Source: Metridium senile
Taxonomy: Eukaryota; Cnidaria; Anthozoa; Actiniaria; Metridiidae
Assembly: GCA_949775045.1 (NCBI GenBank)
Contig: OX459095.1
Location: 20,984,811 to 21,048,810, forward strand
DNA: 64,000 nt
Direction of reading: 5' to 3'
Shown here: one piece after another, positions 55,446-64,000 of the stretch
How the letters are laid out: the number at the start of each line of letters is the position of its first letter
Numbering within the stretch: position 1 is the first letter of the stretch
Notes under the pieces: model-generated
Databases searched by the model: none
Seen by the model: the letters and a program-made list of their open reading frames with translations, nothing else
Told to the model about the DNA's origin: nothing
Position numbers and translations under genes: made by a program

Positions 55446-58400
55446 ATGAAGGAGAATATAACTGGAATGGATAGCTGTATTGAAGTTGTGAATGATGATA
55501 TTTCCTACAAGGAAATTATTACAGAGAAGATTAATTCTCTTGAACGCGAGGTGAGTGTATGTCTTGTGATGGTTATATGATTCTACTGTTGCATCATGAC
55601 TTAGTTGTCATCAAAGTAGATGTACATCCATTGACAAAAGTAGTTGGCACAATGCATCAATCTCAGCTCCTCCGTTGTGTGCTGAAAATTTATTGTATTC
55701 TTTGTAGCTTCGTTCTATTGTTTAACTTCCTAGTCTTTTGTGTTTCTATTGACTTGCATAGAATGTGTCAGGTACATGAACTAGAAAATTTCAAAACTAG
55801 CAATTATTATAATATTATTATAATTATAATAACAATTAATATATCAATCAAATATATCACAATATATCATTATATTCCTGTTTCATAATTATTTGACATC
55901 AACTAGGAGGGATAGGGGGATAGCAGAGCAAAAGAGATGTTGTCGTAACAATTTTGCTATACATACATATCAACAATTTTAACCCATTTTTTCTTTCCTT
56001 GAAAAAAAATCCAACATGAAAAGAGTGATGTGTGAATGCTTTTCAACATAGAAAAAGTGAGTGATTGCCAGCAGATGAAGAACCTCTGTCGATATACAGC
56101 TGTGAAATGATGATTAATTTAAAGATTTTTATTTCAATATGTATTGTGTAAATACCTCTTAATCACGTTCGGTTGCTATTGCGTTAATTTGTCATTAGCA
56201 CTTTAATAATAAGTAGCCTTCTGTTTTTTTTGAGACAGTCTCAAACTTTACAGTAGTTGATGTGGTAATTGTTTTGCATTTCAGGATTGTGATGATGCCT
56301 TCTACATTGTAGACATGGCAGATGTGATCCTCAAGCATAAGAAGGTATTCATCTTCAATTTTATCAAATAAAAAACTACAAGACTTAGAGAAATATTCCT
56401 ATGCATGACACAACACTTAAGTTCTTCTGGCTTAATTTTTATTCTAATATATGAATTATTTATTTAAAAACTAGTAAGTGGCTTAGTTGCCTAATTTATT
56501 AATATCAACTGGCTTTTAAGACTTGGCAACAACTATTAGTATCATGAATAAGAGAATGAGGTATTATCCTGCCTTTTCTGGAAGGTTATTATAAACATTC
56601 TAATGGTCGTTCTCTTTATTTTCTAGTGGGTTCAATTACTTCCAAGAGTTGAGCCTTTTTATGGTAAGAATATCTAAATAATAATTATATTATTTATCAA
56701 ATATTATTCTTTTAGCCAACTATACTTGATTTACTAATTGATTAATCTGGAGCTCTGATTTTTTTTGTTTCCATTGATGTCTGTGCCAAGTCTGTCTTTA
56801 TTTATTTAATGTTTATTTGTGTGTATCTCATTTTTATGTTGTAAACTGTTTTTATTTTTATTTTTCAGCAATGAAATGCAATGATGATCCTTTGATTCTC
56901 AAATTGCTAGCTGGTCTTGGCGTGGGATTTGATTGTGCAAGCAAGGTACATTTCTAGTATTGATGAATTAAAACAAAAATACTTGCAAATAATGTACCAT
57001 TGTGTGTTTAAAGTTTGAAATAGTGGAAACAGGTCAAGCTTCAAATCATCCAATGTTTATATTTCAATGCTGTAAATCTAATAAATGAATGTTATGATGA
57101 CATAAACAAAGTTTTGATTAGTTTGGAGTGGAAAGGAAATCGTTTTAGGCATTCAACGCGTAAACTGAATTGTCATTTTCTCAAAAACTAAGATTTTTGC
57201 CTTGTAAACTTGATAGAGCTTCTAGTGATATAATAGACTAAATCTGGACAAAATTTGAACTAAATCAAGTTTTCAAGGTTTGGCACAAAATTGAAATTTT
57301 GTTTGATATTTACAGACATCTGCTTTTCATTCATCTACTTATTTATCATTCACTCATTTATAAAATCACACTGTCAAAACCACCCCTATTTCCTACATTT
57401 ATTTGGAAGATTGGCAATGATGAATGGTAACTTGCCCTCTCTTAACATTGTTATGATTAGAGTTGTTTACCAATTTAACTGAGCCATCATTAAGTACATA
57501 TAAATAAAGCATTGTAAATCATTGTAACCTTTCATTCACATTCCACAAATGTATTCATCATTTCTGCAGAGTTACTGTGCTTCGTTAGGCTAAGTCTGTA
57601 ATAACAAAAGTAGGCTGTGCTTAAAATTAAATTTTTCACTGAAAAAAAATGTTATTTTACAATCAGACACACAATTACATCCATTTACAAATATGTTGGG
57701 TGAAAAATAGGAGCAATTAAGTATTTTGTGCTATTCTATTTTTACATTTTATGTTTTTATTTCAGAGTGAAATCCAGACTATTTTGGGCCTTGGAGTACA
57801 ACCAACCAAGATAGTGTATGCTAACCCTTGCAAGCAGGCATCACACTTCAGGTATGGAATAATGTATTGTAAACAGAGGTAACAATTGTTACATTGAGGT
57901 ATAAATGGACCAAATAGGCTCATACATTGCTATGTAAGTTTCCACCAAATTCAAATCTTGTATTAATAAGATTTGTTGTCTTATTATATTGATATCATGT
58001 GGAACATTTTTGGGACACAAGTTTTTATTCCCAATGGTTTTGAATTTGGTGGAAATGTAAGTAGCAATGTGTTAGCTGATTAGGTCTATTGTAAGATTGG
58101 CAGTGATGAAAGGTAACTTGCCCTCTATTAACATTGTTATGATTAGAGTTGTTTACCAATTAAACTGAGCCTTGAAGAATAGAAATCATCTGTATGGTAT
58201 TTAAAGTTATTGTTGTTTATTGAAGTCAATTTGATTGTGTGTCTTTAGGTTTGCTGCCCAGCACAATGTGTCTTTGACAACCTTTGACAATGAAATGGAA
58301 CTCCACAAGGCTAAGAAGCTGTACCCAACAGCTAGGTAGGTTACTGATACACACATTTTAAACCTATTAAATATAAGGGCGACCTCTTCCTATGTTATTG

Positions 58401-61400
58401 CCATAATACTTATATTTTCTACTTTCACATAACCATGATGCCTTCTGTTTGAGGGTAGATATTGTATAAATTTAAAATTGTTTGATTTGGATTACAATTT
58501 GTTTGATTTGAATTACAATAGCTACTCCCCCACCCCCCCCCCCCCCCCCAAAAAAAACCAGAAGGCATTATGGTTATTGTGAAAGTAGAGAATATCAAAA
58601 ATCAATTATTGATTAATTGATTGACAGGTTGATTGATTGATGTACAATAACACATATTTTAAGAATGAAGTGACTTAATTATCATTATTTTATTGATAAA
58701 ATCACAAAACTATCCTAGTGCAATGCACTTATTATTGTAAGATTGGCAGTGATGAATTGTAACTTGCCCTCTATTAACATTGTTATGATTAGAGTTGTTT
58801 ACCAATTAAACTGAGCCATCTTTCAATACATAGTAATAAAGCATTGTAAATCATTCTTCATTCATTCATCTTTTTATCTAATAATTTTGAAAACTATGTA
58901 CTACCTGTTGTCTACACCACTTGTGGTTTTTTAAATTCTCACATGATTTTGTGTGTTTACGGTTAGGTTGATCTTGCGCATTCGCACTGATGACTCCAAA
59001 TCCCTTTGCCAGGTAAGATAACTGTGCTACAATCATTGTAGAGGACAACTCCCGATATTTGATGTCCCATGATTGAGTGATCCAAAAATGGCACTCGATC
59101 AATCGCTGAATACTGCTTAAATCCAACAGTAAATGTCATTCTTTGCTATCACAGGTTACCTTTTCCACCAGGCCATGCTGTTGGTTTGGCACAAAATTAC
59201 AGTTTTGTTTGATATTTACAGACATCTGCTTTTAATTCATCCACTCATTTATCATTCACTCATTTATAAAATCACAAACCCATCCTTGTTTCTTACATGT
59301 AGTATTATAAGTTTGGCAGTGATGAATGGTAACTTGCCCTCTCTTAACATTGTTATGATTAGAGTTGTTTACCAATTAAACTGAGCCATCTTTTAGTCAG
59401 CACATGTCAAGAGAAAGAGCTAGCAGACCTTTTCCACAAGGCCATGCTGGTACAGTCCTGTACAGTGGAAAAAAAATATAGCCTATACTAGCATCAAATG
59501 AGATATACCATTCGATTTACCAGTATTCAGCGATCAGTTGATCAATCACTATTTTGGCTCATCCGGTCAAACTTGTTCCTAGTTTTTTTGATTGATGGCT
59601 GACAGAGTGCTACAGTTGCAAACAAGACCTTAAACTTTGGGGGTGGCACTTCAACTATAATGATAATGACACCATACATTTGTATGATGACATCATACAT
59701 GTGTTTTGTACAATTAGTTTGCCAATAATACACAGTTTCAATACACTGAAACTCCTTTATACTGGACAGTGCTGGTACCAAGAAAATGTCTGGTTTAGAA
59801 GGGTTATGTTTTATTTGAAAATCTCTGTTTCAAGAGATTCTGTTTAGAGGGGTTCTACTGTATGTAGTTATTGTAAAGTTTGTTTTGATTTGTGTTCAGC
59901 TTGGGATGAAGTATGGTGCACCTTTGAAACAATGCCGACACCTTCTGAAAGTTGCCCAAGATCTTGGACTGAATGTTGTTGGAGTGAGGTAATTATTGAA
60001 TGTTCAAAAACTTCATAATAACAACACAATAAACAACACTCTCTTGTGGTATTTGTATCACTTCAAATCATCAAACTCTTCTATTAGAATCCTTAGTATA
60101 ATTTAATTGCTATGGAGATCTCTAGAGGTTTAAAATGCCTGCTTGAAATAATGTCTTGTTTTTGTACCATGTGATTGCTTCTGGACAATTATTTTGCTCA
60201 AAAATAGTCATGTGGCACAAACAAAACATTCCTCCAAGGTAAACTGATAAAGTATGTTTTACCACTCTAGTGATTTCCATTGTATCATTTATTCAATATT
60301 CATTGCATGTAGATTGGAAAACTCCAAAACCAACTTGAAATTCACAAGTTGCTAGTGGAGATGCAACGATTTCTAGTCTAATAAGTGGACATACAGTGAC
60401 ATATTTTATGGTTTTGCCAACCAACCATTGTTATTACAACAAACAAAATTAAAACATCTGTTGGGGAAAATGGTTGGCAAATTAGCATCACAATACCAAC
60501 ACTTGTAAACACTATATGCTCACCTATTGTATTGTTTTTCTTTTAGCTTCCATGTTGGTAGTGGATGCTATGATGCAAGTGCCTTTGCTACTGCTGTACT
60601 TGCTGCTCGCAGTGTCTTTGATTTAGCTGTAAGTATATCTGACCTTCTCACTACTGTTTGTTATCCATTCAACAAAGATTTATTAACTGGATAACTTATT
60701 CTATCCACTCTGTACAAGAGGCTTTTATATGACAGTCATTTAAAGTAATACAATAGAGCAGAATAAATAATGATTTCGTATGACTTCGAAAAGTTCAGTG
60801 CCGTGTGCTTGCCTAGCTGCAAACGTGCTGTTTCTAAAAGTTTGCTGTGCCTTTCCGTGCCTTGACTGGGTTCATGCCATGTGCTTTCACCGCCATACGA
60901 AATCTGCTCTATACTGTAGTGTTGTGTTGTGTTGCGGGTAGCATAACCCAACATGCATCATATGAATACTAAACTATTGTGCATCAACAATACATTGATA
61001 TTGATTTGTTGTTTTATCCTGATAGGGTCAGTTTGGATTTGATTTCAAGTTGTTGGACATTGGAGGAGGATTTCCTGGTACCTCTGATGCTGCCATCTCT
61101 TTTGAAGATGTAAGTCTGCTTTAAAATTAATTATTCATTTATTCACTAATAGTAGTAGTAAACTCGCTCATCCTTCATTCTGTTATATTATCAACTTTGC
61201 CATTTATTCATCCACGTTTTTATCCTGCGTACTTATAATCAATGACAATCAAACATCAGAAATCAATCAGTCAATGAAAATCAGTTAATTGAATATCGAT
61301 AGGCATTCATGGGTATTGATTGGGTGTCACATTCACCAATCAGGTCACAACTATGTTGGCCATCTATTGATCATTGATTGCCAATATCAATCAATTGAAT

Positions 61401-63286
61401 TTTAAGGACTGGCATTGATTGATATTGGCATTGATTTAGCATGAGAAAATTAATTATCATTCTTTTATTTATAAAATCACACTTTGTCAAAACCATCCTT
61501 GTTTCATACATGTAGTATTACAAGATTGGCAATGATGAATTGTAACTTGCCCTCTATTAACATTGTTATGATTAGAGTTGTTTACCAATTAAACTGAGCC
61601 ATCTTTTAATACATATCAAAGCATTGTAAATCATTCTTCATTCATTCATCTTTTGTCAAGTAAGTGTCTGTTCTGTAGAGTTTCTGTGCAATGATTCTGT
61701 ATTTCATCAAGGCTGTGCACACTAGGCAAATGACAATTCCTTTTGTGTGACACATTGAATTCATGTGGTAATAGTTTACCCCAAGACATAATTTTTCCCA
61801 CAAATTCAATCTAGTTTGAGTTTGTCAGTACAGTCACAGTAACACAATACAAATGAATTGGCCTAATACACAGGGTTCGTGCTACTCCTTAAACTCCTTG
61901 AAAACTCCTTAGATTTGATTTACGTTTTTAAGGGCACTTGAAAAGCCCTTGAATTTTAGAAAATCAGCAAAAACTCCTTAAAAACTCCTTAATTCTAGCT
62001 AAAGTAGGGTAAAAATTCTAGTATTGCAAATTTAAGTTAAGTAAAAATTCTAGTATTGTACATCATTTTCGTAAATTCGTAAATTTTCGTATGTCAAATT
62101 TGTCGCAAAAAGTGCTTATAAATTTCTTTTTAGTCCTTGAAAACTCCTTGAAAACTCCTTAGATTTTGTTTACTGACATCAGCACGAACCCTGAATACAG
62201 TGACTGGTCACAACAACTTGTAACCTAGTGTGGCCTTTATAGAACATAATGTTTATTTTGTCGTGAAGTGACTTAATGATTTGTTGTCTCTAGGTGTGCA
62301 ACACTTTGAATCCACTGTTTGAGGAGCATTTCCCTGCCAGCTCTGGAGTACGCATTATAGGTGAACCTGGACGCTACTACAGTGCATCTGCCTTAACCCT
62401 TGCTGTCAATGTGTTTGCCAAGAGAGAGGTTCCATACGATCAACTGCAGGACAAAGACAAGAACAAACTTGCTTCCCTTTGTTGCCCTAAAGAAGATCAA
62501 AAGGTAAGGAAAATATACCATGAAAACCCTGATTATCTAGTATGTTGGGTTACGAATGTATCCGACTGCTACAACAATTGCACAACATAAACCAAACCTT
62601 GACCCTCCAACAAATTTAAAATTCAAAGTTCTTAGAGCCATATGTGATGATTGTTTTCAGGGTTACATGTACTATGTCAACGATGGTGTGTATGGTTCAT
62701 TCAACTGTTTGGTATTTGACCATGCTACTGTTGTACCTGAGACTGTCAAGGAATCCAGTAATGATGCTCTCTACCCATCCAGCCTCTGGGGGCCTACATG
62801 TGACTCCTTGGATTGTATTAGCAAGACTGCTGCTTTGCCAAAGGTAATGCCATTGTACAGCTGGCTAACATGTCATCCAAGGGGGCTTTCATTTATAAGT
62901 ATATGGGGGGGTCGGCAATATTGAGGGGGTCACATTATTTTCGGAAACTATATAGAGGGGGTAGCAGCTTTGCACTGTAACTATGATTGATATTAAGTGC
63001 AACTCTCGTTGCTATTGAAATAGTCGTTCATCTCAACTGTATTTTTTAGGTCCACTTGGGCAACAACAACTTTCATCAAAATGGGACACAATTCATTTTG
63101 TTGCACCTATTGTGTTCATAGTTTACTGCTATTATAAGCTTCATTCTTTTTTATTCCCTTTCTGCAGGTTGAGGTTGGCGATTGGTTGTTCTTCAAGAAC
63201 ATGGGAGCTTACACTGGTTCTGCTGCCTCGACCTTCAATGGTTTTAAGAAGCCCTACAAGTACTATGTCATCAACCATCAGTTCAG
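55446..63286 (+). CDS. ODC1: ornithine decarboxylase, 13 exons seen, C-terminus missing
   Basis: A cytosolic PLP enzyme that turns ornithine into putrescine, the first and rate-limiting step of polyamine synthesis; active as a dimer. Exons: 55446-55550, 56285-56344, 56627-56663, 56869-56945, 57766-57851, 58249-58335, 58967-59012, 59900-59988, 60547-60628, 61026-61109, 62294-62503, 62661-62843, 63168-63286; all GT-AG and in frame. Key residues are present: PLP lysine K70 in AMKCND, H198 in SFHVGSG, GGGFPG at 236-241, EPGRYY with E275 and R278, active-site C368 and D369 in WGPTCD, Y397 in MGAYT. It is therefore catalytic, not an antizyme-inhibitor-like paralogue. 421 residues are seen of about 460 usual; the last exon(s) lie beyond the window or were not recognised. 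ATG chosen by frame and family length. Five introns or intron parts host a snoRNA. Confidence 0.95.
57408..57490 (+). ncRNA. C/D-box snoRNA, ODC intron copy 1
   Basis: C box ATGATGA at 57417-57423, D box CTGA at 57479-57482, closed by TTGGC / GCCA pairing. Internal C'-like TTATGATTA and D'-like CTTA are present. Guide ACTTGCCCTCT precedes the D' site. Located 283 nt before the next exon. Confidence 0.8.
58095..58175 (+). ncRNA. C/D-box snoRNA, ODC intron copy 2
   Basis: C box GTGATGA at 58103-58109, D box CTGA at 58165-58168, closing GGC/GCC. Same guide ACTTGCCCTCT, here followed by ATTA instead of CTTA. The D box ends 80 nt before the next exon, near the spacing favoured for intronic C/D snoRNAs in vertebrates. 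Confidence 0.8.
58413..58595. mobile_element. MITE, TGATGCCTTCTG family copy 2, in ODC intron
   Basis: Ends TTTTCTACTTTCACATAACC and TTATTGTGAAAGTAGAGAA are inverted and bordered by TA. The middle has a C17 run. Copy 1 is at 12534-12700. Confidence 0.7.
58739..58822 (+). ncRNA. C/D-box snoRNA, ODC intron copy 3
   Basis: C box GTGATGA at 58749-58755, D box CTGA at 58811-58814. The terminal stem AAGATTGGC / GCCATCTT pairs over 8 bp with one bulge. Guide identical to the other copies. Confidence 0.82.
59312..59391 (+). ncRNA. C/D-box snoRNA, ODC intron copy 4
   Basis: C box GTGATGA at 59319-59325, D box CTGA at 59381-59384, closing TTGGC/GCCA. Same guide, followed by CTTA as in copy 1. About 100-200 bp upstream it shares extra homology with copy 1 (TTTGGCACAAAATT ... 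TTTGATATTTACAGACATC). Confidence 0.8.
60382..60535. mobile_element. MITE with TTGCCAACCATT hairpin, copy 2, in ODC intron
   Basis: Opposite orientation to 14815-14972; shares TGGTTTTGCCAACCAACCA, AAAATGGTTGGCAAATTAGC and the outer flanks. Non-coding. Confidence 0.65.
60756..60909. mobile_element. MITE with GAGCAG ends, in ODC intron
   Basis: GAGCAGA plus ATTTCGTATG on the left and CATACGAAATCTGCTC on the right are inverted and bordered by TA on both sides. 154 bp, non-coding. Confidence 0.6.
61522..61606 (+). ncRNA. C/D-box snoRNA, ODC intron copy 5
   Basis: C box ATGATGA at 61532-61538, D box CTGA at 61594-61597. Terminal stem AAGATTGGC / GCCATCTT. Same guide and ATTA variant. It shares upstream (TACATGTAGTATTA) and downstream (AAAGCATTGTAAATCATTC) flanks with other copies. 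Far (about 700 nt) from the next exon. Confidence 0.82.
61871..62193. mobile_element. TIR element with CAGGGTTCGTGCT ends, 323 bp, in ODC intron
   Basis: Ends CAGGGTTCGTGCT and AGCACGAACCCTG are exact inverted copies and are bordered by AATACA on both sides (61865-61870, 62194-62199), a 6-bp target duplication. Inside, CCTTGAAAACTCCTTAGATTT occurs near both ends (given in part: GAAAACTCCTTAGATTT). Family unassigned; hAT-like first bases, but hAT makes 8-bp duplications. Confidence 0.7.
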
Positions 63287-63469
63287 GTAAGAAATGATAC
63301 AAGATGATTTCATTGCAGGTTTACACGTCTACATTGTTTATTACTTGGTTTTTACTTGGGAAAAAAAAAACAAGTTTAATTTCGATTGAGTAAAGTGCAG
63401 CCGTCTTTAGTCTTGTTCCACTCCCCTACGGTCCACTTCGAACGAGACTTAAAACGGCTGCGGGGGATA

Positions 63470-63690
63470 CTACTGGGCAAACTGTTTCAACATTTGCTTC
63501 AACTAGATGAACATCTCTTCGATTTTGTTGAATGGCAATTTTTAAACGCTTTAAACTCTTTCAACATTGTTAAAATGTGTCTAATCGATTTTGAATTGAT
63601 GTTGAAATAGTTTAAAAGCGTTTAAACATTGCCATTCAATAAAATCAAACGGATGTTTAAGCAAGTTTCACGTTCATCTAGTACCGCTGT
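63470..63690. repeat. hairpin of about 220 bp
   Basis: ATTTTGTTGAATGGCAATTT and AACATTGCCATTCAATAAAA are inverted, with further pairing through CTAGATGAAC / GTTCATCTAG. It overlaps the start of the next TIR element. Confidence 0.6.
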
Positions 63691-64000
63691 ACTTTTTGCG
63701 CATTTGTACCGGCTAAGCCTCAATTCCAAGCAAAGCACGGAAAAATGCTATCGCTTAACAATAAAAGTCACATTTGAATTTTCGTTGAATCGAGGTTATC
63801 CCTTAGCCTCCTCCGCATGCAACCCTGCTGGGTTTCCTTTGTCACCTACTGGGTTCCCTTTACTCCCCCCACCATTTGTTCCGCCACAGGAAGCCCAGAG
63901 TCAACAAAGGAGGCCCAGAGTCAAGAGTTGCATGCGGAGGAGGCTAGTTATCCCTGTATAAATGCTCCTTTTGTACAAACAGTACAGTGGTGCTAGATAA
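63670..64000. mobile_element. TIR element with ATCTAGTACC ends (runs to window edge)
   Basis: Starts TTCATCTAGTACCGCTGTAC and, after a nested MITE, ends GTACAGTGGTGCTAGATAA at the window edge. Related single ends are at 13888-13915 and 31570-31757. The interior (63700-63803) has no gene. Confidence 0.6.
63804..63946. mobile_element. 143-bp MITE with TAGCCTCCTCCGCATGCAAC ends and 9-bp duplication
   Basis: Ends TAGCCTCCTCCGCATGCAAC and the exact inverse. GTTATCCCT on both sides (63795-63803, 63947-63955) is a perfect 9-bp target duplication. Nested inside the 63670-64000 element. Both halves match the ends of the 10-kb structure at 42885-52914. Nine-base duplications are typical of Mutator-like elements, but the family is not proven. 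Confidence 0.85.

Noticed and set aside
1..64000. tRNA, rRNA, viral or prophage genes, operons or replication origins
   Set aside because: None recognised on either strand by eye; a tRNAscan or Rfam search was not possible.

Overview
The window looks like nuclear DNA of an invertebrate animal, most likely a cnidarian and perhaps an anthozoan (coral or anemone). It is AT-rich, has spliced genes with GT-AG introns, and is packed with short inverted-repeat elements, microsatellites and fold-back elements. No bacterial, organellar or viral genes were seen. The organism call is inference from gene style and repeats; no search was possible.

Three host genes can be supported, all on the plus strand. 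(1) 20950-27004: a rhodopsin-class (class A) peptide-type GPCR in three exons. Its first coding exon is only 16 nt and sits 4.4 kb upstream of the rest. (2) 36570-38841: a KLF10/KLF11 (TIEG)-type Kruppel-like factor in four exons. It has a CCAAT/E-box promoter, and a 233-bp tandem duplication has copied its last splice acceptor. (3) 55446-63286 (runs off the right edge or loses its last exon): ornithine decarboxylase, 13 coding exons seen, with probable 5' leader exons at about 53.5-54.0 kb. Its introns hold five copies of one C/D-box snoRNA whose D' guide matches a universally conserved piece of 18S rRNA. The rate-limiting enzyme of polyamine synthesis is therefore also the host of a ribosomal-RNA modification guide cluster.

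Layout. 1-20.8 kb: gene-poor; fold-back element 1808-4100, several MITE-like hairpins, a 42-bp minisatellite, a long AAAC microsatellite (10.65-11.44 kb) and a 96-bp tandem repeat. 20.9-27.3 kb: GPCR, with a long pyrimidine tract in intron 1 and related MITEs in intron 1 and just past the stop. 27.3-36.2 kb: gene-free, with minisatellites and TIR elements. 36.2-39.5 kb: KLF gene. 39.8-42.8 kb: two adjacent fold-back elements, one holding a dead LINE reverse-transcriptase tail, the other a small Cys-rich ORF. 42.885-52.914 kb: a 10-kb nested stack of fold-back elements, one inside another, with readable target-site duplications at several levels and an intact 404-codon ORF in the innermost cargo loop. 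53.4-64 kb: ODC gene and its snoRNA cluster, ending in nested TIR elements.

The two most interesting items are the ODC intronic snoRNA array and the nested hairpin stack with its zinc-binding-type ORF.
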